64,000 nucleotides of DNA. Origin: Flavobacterium sp. N502536 (GTDB taxonomy: Bacteria > Bacteroidota > Bacteroidia > Flavobacteriales > Flavobacteriaceae). Location: assembly GCF_025947345.1 (NCBI RefSeq), contig NZ_CP110011.1, positions 1,302,001 through 1,366,000 of the forward strand. Reading direction: 5' to 3'. This document shows positions 37,672-47,732 of the stretch, piece by piece. The translations under genes were made by a program, and so were the position numbers. How positions within the stretch are numbered: position 1 is the first letter of the stretch; each line of letters opens with the position of its first letter. A model generated the notes under the pieces. The model searched no databases, was not told the DNA's origin, and was given only the letters and a program-made list of their open reading frames with translations.

Positions 37672-38628
37672 CTAATTCAACAAATACCCAAATCGAATCG
37701 ACCCGTAAAAGTATCCCGCATTGGTATTGGTATACGGATCATTTAATTCTCTGCCGCGATACATAAACGAGTACGACATATTGAAGTTATTGTGATGTAA
37801 TTTCAAACCCGCTTCCGCATTAAAACGAAGCGGTTCCAGATCAAAGGTCAGCGGACTGGAATTGCTAAACATACTTCCCTCAATTGTAGCATCATAAAAC
37901 TGGTAATTGACGCTGGGCATTGCATAAAAATAAAACTCGCGAACATTATATTGCGGCACATCACTTACAGAAGCATCATGCAAATTAGAATCATAAATCG
38001 GGCGTAATTTTTTGAAACCAATTCGAGCCAGCAATCCCGTTGAAACCCCGGTAAAAATAGTCCCAACATTTGCTTCCGACTGAAAGTGAAGATCGACAAA
38101 ATCATTGTGTTTTGCGGGAAATAATTTCTTCGAATACATGACATGGGCCTGAACAGCAATTGCATTGTGCAACTGATTGCCCCAGCCATATACTTTTTTG
38201 TAACCAATAAGATGGTGAAAACTTTCCTGAGTTTCCCTACCAAAAGCATTGGGCCCCATAAAACCCAACTGAAAATCAGTTTTCAAAACCGATTCGCTTT
38301 TATAGAAACAACTTTGCCCCCCTTCTACAAAAAGATAACTGGTAAAAGGGCGGTCATTAATCGTAACGGCTTCTTTGTTTATAAATCTCGGATTATAAAT
38401 ATACTGTCCGATACGAAATTCCGTGATCTTCTTGCTGATTTTATCGTTGTTATTCTCCGATAAATAACGATAAAAAAGCTCAATACCATTGGTGTAATAC
38501 ATATCGTTTTTGGACGAAGTGTATAAATCGTTATCTGTAATTAACCCCGTCTCTGTGGTTTTTATCTGTCCGAAAGTCAGAGTTGTTAGCAACAACCCAC
38601 ATAAAACAAAGACCTTTTTAGTTTGCAT
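37672..38628 (-). CDS. LpxR-family lipid A deacylase-like outer-membrane protein
   Basis: A 318-residue protein with signal peptide (cleavage after LTFGQ, about 21). LpxR (DUF2219) removes a 3'-acyloxyacyl chain from lipid A. The family pattern is visible: TDNDLYTSSKNDMYYTNGIE near the start, MGPNAFGRETQESFHHLIG with conserved His, and YGWGNQLHN; a C-terminal strand ending FGYLLN suits a 12-strand barrel. Some Flavobacterial members may lack the deacylase activity. The start overlaps the mtgA stop by 11 bases. Confidence 0.75.
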   Translation of the reverse strand: MQTKKVFVLCGLLLTTLTFGQIKTTETGLITDNDLYTSSKNDMYYTNGIELFYRYLSENNNDKISKKITEFRIGQYIYNPRFINKEAVTINDRPFTSYLFVEGGQSCFYKSESVLKTDFQLGFMGPNAFGRETQESFHHLIGYKKVYGWGNQLHNAIAVQAHVMYSKKLFPAKHNDFVDLHFQSEANVGTIFTGVSTGLLARIGFKKLRPIYDSNLHDASVSDVPQYNVREFYFYAMPSVNYQFYDATIEGSMFSNSSPLTFDLEPLRFNAEAGLKLHHNNFNMSYSFMYRGRELNDPYTNTNAGYFYGSIRFGYLLN

Positions 38629-39388
38629 GGTAATTTATTTTCCCAACCGAACGCATTTCACGAACAATTCGTTCTTTTCTACGGTTGATATAACTGGAAG
38701 ATCCTGTGGCTTTAAACTTTCTTGGATTTGGCAATATTGCTGCAATTCCCGCAGCCTGCATAGGCGTTAAACTCGAGGCATCGCGACGGTACCAATGTTC
38801 CGTAGCGGCATAAGCTCCGTAAACCCCATCTCCCATTTCAATGCTGTTCAGGTACACCTCCATAATACGCTCCTTACCCCAGATTAATTCAATTAAAACG
38901 GTAAAATAAGCTTCAAGTCCTTTCCGGAAATAACTTTTACCCTGCCATAAAAATACATTCTTGGCGGTTTGCTGTGAAATAGTACTTCCACCACGAATAC
39001 GACGTCCACGTTCGTTGCTTTTATAGGCTTTTTGCAGTGCTTTGAAATCGAAACCATTGTGTTTTAAAAAGGTTCCATCTTCGCTTGCGATAACTGCTTT
39101 TTGCAGGTTCATTGAAATTTTATCGATTGGCTCCCAGTCATGGTCAAAATAGACTTCCTTACCGGCCATTTTGTTCTCTATGGCACGAATAATCATTAAA
39201 GGCGTAAAAGGCACGGGCACATATTTAAAAAATACCACCGACGCAATCGAGATTCCGAAGAACCATAAAAATAATTTGATAAAAAACCACTTTACTTTTT
39301 CACCAAATGTGCGACTGCCTTTCTTTGGTGCCGGTTTTGGTTTACTGGCGGTTGTTTTTTTTGGTGCCGGTTTTTTGGGTGTTGCCAT
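38618..39388 (-). CDS. mtgA: Monofunctional peptidoglycan glycosyltransferase
   Basis: Polymerises lipid II into glycan strands. Of 256 residues, the first 28 form a Lys/Pro/Thr-rich cytoplasmic tail. One membrane helix follows (about 33-50). The GT51 domain has the catalytic Glu in ASEDGTFLKHNGFD, then RGGSTISQQTAKN and KERIMEVYLNSIEMG. Immediately upstream is a 26-bp fragment identical to the 3' end of the FAD oxidoreductase gene at 44.4 kb, in frame to give a TAATG overlap with the mtgA start. This suggests the two were once adjacent and coupled. Confidence 0.92.
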   Translation of the reverse strand: MATPKKPAPKKTTASKPKPAPKKGSRTFGEKVKWFFIKLFLWFFGISIASVVFFKYVPVPFTPLMIIRAIENKMAGKEVYFDHDWEPIDKISMNLQKAVIASEDGTFLKHNGFDFKALQKAYKSNERGRRIRGGSTISQQTAKNVFLWQGKSYFRKGLEAYFTVLIELIWGKERIMEVYLNSIEMGDGVYGAYAATEHWYRRDASSLTPMQAAGIAAILPNPRKFKATGSSSYINRRKERIVREMRSVGKINYHAN

Positions 39389-39412
39389 TATATTAAATCT
39401 GCTAATTCTGTT
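39387..39412. repeat. Left copy of 26-bp perfect direct repeat flanking the giant adhesin gene
   Basis: Starts ATTATATTAAATCTG and ends AATTCTGTT; identical to 44384-44409. On the minus strand it encodes the last codons of the FAD oxidoreductase (TELADLI, stop) and its TAA overlaps the mtgA ATG. Confidence 0.85.
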
Positions 39413-39452
39413 AATCTAAAATGTAATTCTAAAAATAGTACAACTTAGAACA

Positions 39453-42400
39453 TTACTTCTTTATTACTTTAAACGTTTCTTTTTTATCATCCTGAGTTAC
39501 AACCAACAAATATACGCCTGAAGTATGATTTTTAAAATCAATACTAACTTTAGAATCCGAGTAGTTATTTATAGAAAGCAATTGTCCGCTTAAAGTATAA
39601 ACTTCTACTTTCGAAAGTACCGAATTACTTTCTATATGTAAAACATTTTCTACGGGATTTGGATAATATTTAAAATTGGAAAAATGAGTTCCGTCAACAC
39701 CCAGTGACGACGTTTTATCAAACACAAGATTGTCCAGATAAGCATTATCTCCGGCCTCAGATTTACCAATATGCTGTAATGACATTCTAATATCTGCCCC
39801 AACATATGGTGTCAGATCAACTGTGTATTTTTTATAATCATCACCGCTGGCCGACTCTGGTTTTATTACATCTCCCACTACATTCCCGTTTACGACAACT
39901 CTAAACATTGATTCTGTATTTGAAGAAACAAAGGTCTGTTTTAGATCAAAATGCATAAATAAACTGCTTGCATTTGCTGCATTTACTTTTGTATTTATCT
40001 TGGCGATACTACTTTCATTTCTTTCCCATACCGAAGAATTCTCAACAGCGGCTCCTTTCTTTATTTGAGAAGTTCCATTAACATTCTTCCATTCTGATGG
40101 TGTACCGTTTCCTTTCATCACCAGTATATTATTGTTAGAATCTAAAACAATTCTCTTGTTGCCCCCCTCAAAAATCAATTCTCCTGACGGCATTTTTGTA
40201 AAGTCATATGTTATTGTTTTTCCACTTCCATCAATAGAAGACGTATATCCTTCTTTCAATTCAAAATCATCAACAAGTAATCGTGAACCACCCGTATTGG
40301 CAAATTCCATCAAAAAGCTATAGTCTCCCGATACCAGAGGCGTGAAATAATAAGATACATCTCTATAATTGTATTCGGTCAGTCTATCGTTGTTCCCTGT
40401 TTGACTAATATTAAGTGACATATTGTAATCGTTTTGCCCTTTTCCAACATATAACCCAACACCCTGAATACGATACTCATAACTATTTCGCCCTTTCAGG
40501 TTAAACTTATAAGTAGTCCCCGCATTTAAATAAAACATAGGAGTCATGATCTGAGTCCAAAATCCACCGTTAAGATATAAATAACCGGTATCATCAAATC
40601 CGGACCTTTTATAATCCGGACTAAATCTATAATTAAGATCATCCTGAGCTGTATTTTCTAAAATAAGTTCACCTCTTAAAAACTTAAAACAATCCGGAAG
40701 GACATTTGTTCCGTAACGACTCAGATTGGTAAATTTCTCTTTCCACGGCAGTGCCAGTGCTTCGCATGTCGTTTCTATTTTTCGCGGTCCAGCTTCTAAT
40801 GAATTACCGGATGCACAAGTGGTTTTGAAATAAAACTCATACGAGGTTCCGGTTTGCAGCTTAGATATCAGAATCTCATTCTTTTTGGTGATTACAATAG
40901 TTCCTGTACCTTTAGTAAAACCGGTTAATCCGTATTCTATCTGAACATTTTCTGTTGCCTGATTTTTAGAAGTCCAGCTTATTAACGTCGAATTATGATT
41001 AATATCAGAGAAAACTATATCTATTGGTTCGTAACATGCTGAAGTCTGATCATAACGAAAATCATCTATTAAAAGAGTGTTTCGTACGTAGTCTCCATTA
41101 GTTGATTCGGCCATATATTTAAAAACGATCTGTTTGTTTGCTCCCTGGTACTGAGAGAAATCAATATTAACCTCTTTTCCGTACAGTGGTAAACTATTAA
41201 TTTCCTGCTCTGTAATGGTCAGATAAGGTTCGAATGTACTAAGATCCGCAGCATTTTTGATTGTTCCTACAATTAAAGTTCCGGCTCTCGAACTACCCGT
41301 CTGCGAACCTCTAAGCCAAAATTTTACTTTTTTGTTTTTATCAAAATCATCCAGATAAGGAGAAATCAACATTGCACTGTCTTTGTTTGTATACAATGCA
41401 AAAGCATAAGGCGCACTGGTAATATTCGTCAAATTAAATTCTGCTAATTGCGCATAAAGCTGAATATTGTAACTCCAGCAAAAAGTAGTACTTTGATCTA
41501 AATTCCTGCCATGTTCATCAAAATCCTCAACAAAAGGTGCTGTTTTTGAACAAGAAGTTTTAAAGGTATATCTATCACTCCAATCTGAGGTGATATTGGT
41601 ATCGCAATATGCTCTTACTCTATATTCGTAAGTGCCACGAGCTAATCCCGCCAAATTATACGGATTTTCAGTGACCTTAATTATCGTTCCTGAACCACTT
41701 ACAAAACCTTTAGATCCATACTCAATATCAAAACTTTGGGATGGTTTTAGGGTATTATTATCTTTCCAATCCAGCAAAACACTATCAGGACCTGACTGTC
41801 TTGCACCTAATACTCCGGGAATTGGACAGTTATTCTGAATGTATTGAAAATCATCTATAAAAAACCTGGTTGATCGGTGATTACTAATCTTTTGTTTGAA
41901 CCCGATATATTTATCCGTTCCAAAATAATTAGAAAAATCAACATCATAGTTCAGCCATTTAGCCTTATTTGCAACCGGAACTACAATAGTTTTATAAGCT
42001 TTGAAAGTAGAATAATCTTCCGGATCTGAAAGGGTTCCTATGATAAGTTCCACTGATAGGTCATCTGAATCTTTAGGAACCTGCATCCAAAAGTTGATCT
42101 TTTTATAATTGTCAAAATCTTTAAATCTCGGAGAAACCAGCACTACTCTATCCGTTTTCTCTCCTGTTCCTGGAGGGTAAACAAGATCTAACTGACTTGA
42201 AAGCAAAACGGATTGGGAACCATTATGCACCGTAGAACTATTGTTAGTGATCGTATTAATATTCACAAAACGATCCTTACGATAATACCTCTGATAAATA
42301 TAAGGCACAATTCTGGTCCAGCATCCATTTTTTTCAAAAACTGTATTTTCAAAATTTTCAGTATACCCGGCCGTTAATCCTAAACATTTGGTTTTAAAAT

Positions 42401-44333
42401 TACCTCTGTCAGACCACGCGCTGTATTCACTTCCACATTTTGCACGAACATAAAAATCGAAATCTGTATCGTCCTGAAGCGATTCTAACTTAAACGGAAT
42501 TGCTGCCGCATCAACGATCTTTCCTGAACCATGAGCAAATCCTTTTGGTCCGTATTCTATTTGAAATTGCGATGCAGGTTTATAATTTTCCCAACTAACA
42601 GTGGCAGAATCATAACCCAAACTGATGGTTTTAGGATTAAGAGGTTCCAGACATACAGGTGTCTTTTCATATGTAAAGTCATCGATACTAAAATAGGAAT
42701 CACTTTCATTATTGTATCTCAAAGCAATATAATTATGGTTATTGCTCTTTACATAATTATCTAAATAAACGGTATGCTCTTTCCATAACGAAGACTTATA
42801 TTCGTTTTCAGTCTCGTTCATCTCTGAAGGCAGAATTGTTTTTAAAGCAACAAACGTAGCTGCATTTTTAGGATCAGACATTGTTCCTATGGTCAGCGAA
42901 GTTTTGTTATACTCATCGTCGCTACTATAAGCTAAAAGACTAAATCTTATTCTTTTATCAGAATCCAGATCCGCAATATATGGTGTTACAAGATAGGCTT
43001 TATCAACATTTAAAGCACCTACAAATTTCGACATTACAATCGTTGTCGTACCTGTTTTGGGTGCGGGCTTTCTTGCCCAGCCTGTATCTTCCAAACTGCT
43101 CTGAATCAAGCATTTTCCTGCAATCACACTCCAGCAAGGATCAATATATTTTGTCCCTTCAAAAGAGGTACTGTACCTATCTGTAATTACGGTACAAGGC
43201 GTTTTGAAACTTATTGTCTTAGTCCAGTTAGAGAACAAATCATCAATACAATTCGCACGTACCTTTACTTCATAATCTGTATTTCCAACCAATTTATCCA
43301 AAGTAAAAGAGCTGCTCTTAATAGTAAAAATTTCAGTAGTTTTCTTAACTATATTGGTCAGACTCACTTGAAAGTTATTTTGATTAGGAGCATCAAAACT
43401 TATCTGGGCACTATTTTGCTGAACGTTTGATACGGCAAAATTAGTCTGATCGAAACAATCTGATGCTTTTTCGTAACTAAAATCGTCTATATACAAACTG
43501 GTACCGTTACTCCCATAATATCCTCTCTTAAAAAAGAACACCACATATTGATCGGTGCCATTATAATTAGTTAAATAAACGGTTTCCTGTCTCCATTCTA
43601 ACCCTGATTTTGGCTCTATTTTTTGCAGGAGATGAAATGTATTTTTGTCATTGGGATCACTCATAGTCCCCACCAACAATTCTGTATCCGAATTATAATT
43701 TCCGTTTACCCAGAATTTTATTTTTCGATCGGTGGCTAAATCATTGAATCTTGGAGATATCAAACCAATATGGCTTTTATCGTCATAGTTATAACTAGCC
43801 ATCATCATCGAAGAACCTGCCGCATTATTTTCGCTATGATTCTTATAGGTTGTAAGAGATACAGTGGCTATACTACTGCTATTGTTATAGATAAGACCTC
43901 TCCACTCTAAATTTGTGGTGTTTTTATCATTAAAGTTTGTGGCATAACCCACAGAAAAGACTTTATCACTTGATCCCTGTACTGTTTTTGTGTCTGACCA
44001 GTTTCCCCATAAAAAAACTGTCCCCTGCAAACGTCTCTCTCTGACTCTAAAATCATATTTTCTTAATGGATCTAATGTAAATCGATAAAAGTTTATACCG
44101 GAAAAAGTCTTAGTGATCCCCTCCCCAGGCTTAAAACCTGCAGGCCCATATTCGAACTGCCATTCGTAAGTATTATAAACATCATATGCATGATATTCGA
44201 CCAAAACTTCACCAATAAGTGAAACGGTTACATCAAAAACCGGATCGGCTACAATAGGTTTAGTTTTATTAGTGGCATGTGTAAAAAGAAAGGTAAAAAA
44301 AGAAAAAAGAACAACTAGAGTAGTTTTTTGCAT
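39453..44333 (-). CDS. Giant T9SS-secreted adhesin-like protein with FN3 and jelly-roll repeats
   Basis: 1626 residues with an N-terminal signal peptide (about 1-21). Five modules follow, each an FN3-like domain (EYGPxGF-GxG motifs, for example EYGPKGFAHGSG and EYGLTGFTKGTG) joined to a MAM/cleaved-adhesin-like jelly roll. The jelly roll contains a 'VGTxxDP' strand and ends in IDDFxY (about residues 280, 550, 820, 1080 and 1340). A sixth jelly roll lies near 1370-1540. The last 70 residues (FKYYPNPVENVLHIES to FKVIKK) are a type A T9SS sorting domain, so the protein is exported by PorSS and attached to the cell surface. Adhesion or glycan binding is the likely role. It is flanked by 26-bp direct repeats. 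Confidence 0.85.
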   Translation of the reverse strand: MQKTTLVVLFSFFTFLFTHATNKTKPIVADPVFDVTVSLIGEVLVEYHAYDVYNTYEWQFEYGPAGFKPGEGITKTFSGINFYRFTLDPLRKYDFRVRERRLQGTVFLWGNWSDTKTVQGSSDKVFSVGYATNFNDKNTTNLEWRGLIYNNSSSIATVSLTTYKNHSENNAAGSSMMMASYNYDDKSHIGLISPRFNDLATDRKIKFWVNGNYNSDTELLVGTMSDPNDKNTFHLLQKIEPKSGLEWRQETVYLTNYNGTDQYVVFFFKRGYYGSNGTSLYIDDFSYEKASDCFDQTNFAVSNVQQNSAQISFDAPNQNNFQVSLTNIVKKTTEIFTIKSSSFTLDKLVGNTDYEVKVRANCIDDLFSNWTKTISFKTPCTVITDRYSTSFEGTKYIDPCWSVIAGKCLIQSSLEDTGWARKPAPKTGTTTIVMSKFVGALNVDKAYLVTPYIADLDSDKRIRFSLLAYSSDDEYNKTSLTIGTMSDPKNAATFVALKTILPSEMNETENEYKSSLWKEHTVYLDNYVKSNNHNYIALRYNNESDSYFSIDDFTYEKTPVCLEPLNPKTISLGYDSATVSWENYKPASQFQIEYGPKGFAHGSGKIVDAAAIPFKLESLQDDTDFDFYVRAKCGSEYSAWSDRGNFKTKCLGLTAGYTENFENTVFEKNGCWTRIVPYIYQRYYRKDRFVNINTITNNSSTVHNGSQSVLLSSQLDLVYPPGTGEKTDRVVLVSPRFKDFDNYKKINFWMQVPKDSDDLSVELIIGTLSDPEDYSTFKAYKTIVVPVANKAKWLNYDVDFSNYFGTDKYIGFKQKISNHRSTRFFIDDFQYIQNNCPIPGVLGARQSGPDSVLLDWKDNNTLKPSQSFDIEYGSKGFVSGSGTIIKVTENPYNLAGLARGTYEYRVRAYCDTNITSDWSDRYTFKTSCSKTAPFVEDFDEHGRNLDQSTTFCWSYNIQLYAQLAEFNLTNITSAPYAFALYTNKDSAMLISPYLDDFDKNKKVKFWLRGSQTGSSRAGTLIVGTIKNAADLSTFEPYLTITEQEINSLPLYGKEVNIDFSQYQGANKQIVFKYMAESTNGDYVRNTLLIDDFRYDQTSACYEPIDIVFSDINHNSTLISWTSKNQATENVQIEYGLTGFTKGTGTIVITKKNEILISKLQTGTSYEFYFKTTCASGNSLEAGPRKIETTCEALALPWKEKFTNLSRYGTNVLPDCFKFLRGELILENTAQDDLNYRFSPDYKRSGFDDTGYLYLNGGFWTQIMTPMFYLNAGTTYKFNLKGRNSYEYRIQGVGLYVGKGQNDYNMSLNISQTGNNDRLTEYNYRDVSYYFTPLVSGDYSFLMEFANTGGSRLLVDDFELKEGYTSSIDGSGKTITYDFTKMPSGELIFEGGNKRIVLDSNNNILVMKGNGTPSEWKNVNGTSQIKKGAAVENSSVWERNESSIAKINTKVNAANASSLFMHFDLKQTFVSSNTESMFRVVVNGNVVGDVIKPESASGDDYKKYTVDLTPYVGADIRMSLQHIGKSEAGDNAYLDNLVFDKTSSLGVDGTHFSNFKYYPNPVENVLHIESNSVLSKVEVYTLSGQLLSINNYSDSKVSIDFKNHTSGVYLLVVTQDDKKETFKVIKK

Positions 44334-44383
44334 GTATTATCTATTTTTTGGGGTTGTGGTATTTTGAATTAAATTCTTTTAAA

Positions 44384-44409
44384 ATTATATTAAATCTGCT
44401 AATTCTGTT
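44384..44409. repeat. Right copy of 26-bp perfect direct repeat
   Basis: Identical to 39387-39412. Here it is the true 3' end of the FAD oxidoreductase gene (stop TAA read at 44387-44385). The two copies bracket about 5 kb containing only the giant adhesin gene. Confidence 0.85.
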
Positions 44410-45500
44410 CCTATTAAACTCCCAATTGCTACTCCCATTCCGCCTAATCGAACGCCACAAAACACGTTTTCAGACAATTGAGTAACAACAGGATTTTTAC
44501 TATTTCCGATTCCCATGATCCCGCTCCAACGATGGGCTATCTGGAAATCCTGATTAGGTAAAATTACATTTTTAAGTAAATCCTCCAATTTATTTTGTAC
44601 AATTTTAGTCTGGCCAAATTCTGTAGTCGTTTCGGTTTCAAAATCAAGATTTCGCCCCCCTCCAAGTAAAATCCGATCGCCGATATTTCTGAAGTAATAA
44701 TACCCTCGATCCAGGTGAAAAGTGCCTTTGATTTCTAAGTTTGCAATAGGTTCTGTAATTAAAACCTGAGCTCTGGCGGGCTTTACAGCACCTTTTGTTA
44801 GTTTATTGGCAAAACCGTTGTTTGCAAAAAGAACTTTACCAGATTTAAAACTAAAATCATCCAGTACGAGTTCTACCTGGTTTCCCAAATCAGAATAAGC
44901 AGTAAGAGTTTGCTGATTTAAGATCAGTATATTTTCAGAAACTGCTTGTCTCAACAGCTCCTGCATCATATTTCCGGTATCAATTTGCGCCTCAAACGGG
45001 TTAAAAATTAAATCCTTCTGAATATTTCCAAACCCAAAGCGATTTGCTTCTTTGGTAAAAACATCGGTTTTAAAAAGTGGTTTTAAAATTTCATTGACAA
45101 AAGACAGTCTCGAAATACAAGATTCAAAATTAAGATCATCCTCTTTTAAAAACACCTCATATCCTCCATAAGGTTTAAAGTCTATTGCGGCGTCTCCCAG
45201 TCTTTTTCGTAGCAATTGCAAACCTTTCCATCGTTTTTCAACTAGTTGAATCACCTCTTCTTCTGAATGTGTTTTGAGATCTTCCATAATTTCGGAAAGA
45301 CTTCCAAAACAGGCAAAACCAGCATTTTTGGTACTTGCACCCTGAGGCAACATTCCTTTTTCCAATACCAGAATTTTTGCTGTCGGAAACCTTTCTCGCA
45401 GGCGTAATGCGGCATGTAGCCCTACGATGCCACTGCCTACAACAGTATAATCAACATTTGTAAACCAATTTTTAAGCTCCCAATAACTTAGTTCAGTCAT
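44385..45500 (-). CDS. FAD-dependent oxidoreductase (DAO family)
   Basis: A 371-residue cytoplasmic flavoprotein. The dinucleotide-binding VVGSGIVGLHAALRL is at about 20-34 and GASTKNAGFACFG at about 53-65. The C-terminal HRWSGIMGIGNSKNPVV and CGVRLGGMGVAIGS complete the FAD site. It resembles glycine oxidase/D-amino acid dehydrogenase-type proteins; the substrate is not known. Its last codons are duplicated beside mtgA, 5 kb away. Confidence 0.85.
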   Translation of the reverse strand: MTELSYWELKNWFTNVDYTVVGSGIVGLHAALRLRERFPTAKILVLEKGMLPQGASTKNAGFACFGSLSEIMEDLKTHSEEEVIQLVEKRWKGLQLLRKRLGDAAIDFKPYGGYEVFLKEDDLNFESCISRLSFVNEILKPLFKTDVFTKEANRFGFGNIQKDLIFNPFEAQIDTGNMMQELLRQAVSENILILNQQTLTAYSDLGNQVELVLDDFSFKSGKVLFANNGFANKLTKGAVKPARAQVLITEPIANLEIKGTFHLDRGYYYFRNIGDRILLGGGRNLDFETETTTEFGQTKIVQNKLEDLLKNVILPNQDFQIAHRWSGIMGIGNSKNPVVTQLSENVFCGVRLGGMGVAIGSLIGTELADLI

Positions 45501-45628
45501 AAAATAATAAATTCCAATTAGTTAAAATCCAAATCCCAATTTAGGAAATAAATTTAAGATAGAAATTTCTATTTATGAAATTCCAATTTTTCGAAATTCC
45601 AAATTCCAAACTCCAAAACACACTAAAG

Positions 45629-45691
45629 TTTTTCTCGCCACGAATCCTCAAAGATTAGCAAAAATAATTCGTGAATTCGTGGCGAAAAAAA
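45629..45691. repeat. Inverted repeat CGCCACGAAT / ATTCGTGGCG
   Basis: Ten-base perfect arms (45636-45645 and 45675-45684), flanked by T- and A-runs, form a terminator-like hairpin between two divergent genes. The 311-base spacer (45501-45811) also carries AAATTCCAAATTCC repeats and no gene. Confidence 0.6.
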
Positions 45692-45811
45692 ATTCAATCC
45701 AAATTTTGAAATTCAGCTTGATAAAATTTAACAATTTTTGGAATTTGGAATTTAGCTAATTTGGAATTTAATTGTTGTATTTTTAGTCCCACGAAAATTA
45801 GAATTTTATTT

Positions 45812-47713
45812 ATGAAAAAAGTATTATTTACAACCTTAATAATGATGAGTTTAAACGCTATCGGACAGCAGGTAATGTCTCCGGAATTGTTATGGAAATT
45901 AGGACGAGTGAGTGCACTTGGACTTTCGAAAGATTCAAAAAATGTTGTTTTTAAGGTTTCGACCCCATCCATTGAAGAGAACAAATCGTCTTCTAAATTT
46001 TACATCATTCCTGTAAATGGTGGAAATGCCACCGAAATTAAAGACACTAAAGAAGTTTTGGCTGACAAAAACGTTTCGCCTGACGGGAAATTTTTAGTGT
46101 ACAACGAAGAGGTAAAACTGGAAAAAGTTTTAGGGAAAGATTTTTATCCGAAACTGGACAAATCAGACGCTCAAATTTATGACGGATTGGATTACCGTCA
46201 TTGGGATACCTGGAATGAAGGTAAATTCAACCACGTTTTTTACAAAGAAAACAAAGAAGGTGCGGTTGGAATCGACATCCTGAAAGGTGAAAATTTTGAT
46301 TCTCCGCAAAAACCTTTTGGTGGTGACGAAGATTACATCTGGTCTCCTGACGGAAAAAGCATCTTGTATGTATGCAAGAAAAAAGCAGGAACTCAGTATG
46401 CGATTTCTACTAATACCGATATTTACGAGTACAATTTAGAAACTCAGAAAACGATAAACAGAACCGAAGGTAATTTAGGTTACGATACAGCGCCACAGTT
46501 TTCTCCAACCGGAAATTTAACCTGGCTGCAAATGAAACGTGACGGTTATGAAGCCGATAAAAACGACCTTATGGTTGAATTTAAAGGAATCAAAACAAAC
46601 CTTACAGCAAACTGGGACGGAACTGTTGACAATTTCATCTGGAGTAAAGACGGTAAAACTGTCTTTTTTGTAGCTCCGGTTGACGGTACAAAACAGCTTT
46701 TCTCTGTTAACTTTCCAGGATTGACCAAAATTGCGATTCAGGTTCGTCAATTGACAAATGGAGATTTTGATGTGAATGATTTAGTAGGTTTTGCAGGTGA
46801 CGATATCATCGTAACCCGAAACGATATGAATCATGCTCCGGAAATTTATTCTTTTAACTTAAAGAAAAATACCTGGAAACAACTCTCAAATGTAAACACA
46901 GAAACCTACAAAACATTAGCACTTAGTAAAACTGAGAAGCGTTATGTGACCACTACAGATGGTAAAAAAATGTTGGTTTGGGTAATTTTACCTCCAAATT
47001 TTGACGCTACAAAAAAATACCCAACTTTATTATTCTGCCAGGGAGGACCTCAAAGCGCCCTGACGCAATCGTATTCTTTCCGTTGGAATTTTTCATTAAT
47101 GGCCGCAAAAGGTTATGTGGTTGTAGCGCCAAACCGTCGCGGAATGCCGGGTCATGGTGTTGAATGGAACGAACAAATCAGTAAAGACTGGGGCGGACAG
47201 GTTATGGACGATTACCTGTCAGCAATCGACGATGTTGCTAAAGAAAGTTATGTTGACAAATCCCGCTTAGGTTGTGTGGGAGCAAGCTACGGAGGATATT
47301 CTGTATTCTATTTGGCCGGAATTCACAAAAACCGTTTCAAAACTTTTATCGCTCATGATGGTGTTTTCAATACCGTAAGTATGTTGGGAACTACCGAAGA
47401 GGTTTTCTTTAACAACTGGGATTTTGGTGGCCCTTACTGGGAGAAAGACAATGCTGCAGCTCAAAAATCATATACTGTTTTCAACCCTGCAACTTTGGTA
47501 CAAAACTGGAACAGACCTATTTTAATTTTCCAGGGCGGAAAAGATTTCCGTGTGCCAATCGGACAAGGACAAGAAGCTTTTCAGGCTGCTCAGTTAAGAG
47601 GAATCAAAAGTAGATTTGTATATTTCCCTGATGAAAATCACTGGGTTTTACATCCACAAAATGCTCAGGTTTGGCAAGGCGAATTTTTCAAATGGCTGAA
47701 CGAGACACTTTAA
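45812..47713 (+). CDS. S9-family peptidase (prolyl oligopeptidase-like)
   Basis: 633 residues with signal peptide (MKKVLFTTLIMMSLNAIGQ), so periplasmic. The start at 45812 is preferred to upstream codons because it begins the signal. Residues about 30-375 form a beta-propeller with WSPDGKSI-like blades. The hydrolase domain has GASYGGYS with the catalytic Ser near 491, Asp in GGKDFRVP near 578 and His in DENHWV near 608. It would cleave short peptides, dipeptidyl- or acylaminoacyl-type. Confidence 0.9.
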   Translation: MKKVLFTTLIMMSLNAIGQQVMSPELLWKLGRVSALGLSKDSKNVVFKVSTPSIEENKSSSKFYIIPVNGGNATEIKDTKEVLADKNVSPDGKFLVYNEEVKLEKVLGKDFYPKLDKSDAQIYDGLDYRHWDTWNEGKFNHVFYKENKEGAVGIDILKGENFDSPQKPFGGDEDYIWSPDGKSILYVCKKKAGTQYAISTNTDIYEYNLETQKTINRTEGNLGYDTAPQFSPTGNLTWLQMKRDGYEADKNDLMVEFKGIKTNLTANWDGTVDNFIWSKDGKTVFFVAPVDGTKQLFSVNFPGLTKIAIQVRQLTNGDFDVNDLVGFAGDDIIVTRNDMNHAPEIYSFNLKKNTWKQLSNVNTETYKTLALSKTEKRYVTTTDGKKMLVWVILPPNFDATKKYPTLLFCQGGPQSALTQSYSFRWNFSLMAAKGYVVVAPNRRGMPGHGVEWNEQISKDWGGQVMDDYLSAIDDVAKESYVDKSRLGCVGASYGGYSVFYLAGIHKNRFKTFIAHDGVFNTVSMLGTTEEVFFNNWDFGGPYWEKDNAAAQKSYTVFNPATLVQNWNRPILIFQGGKDFRVPIGQGQEAFQAAQLRGIKSRFVYFPDENHWVLHPQNAQVWQGEFFKWLNETL

Positions 47714-47732
47714 ATCGAAATACTTAAAATAA

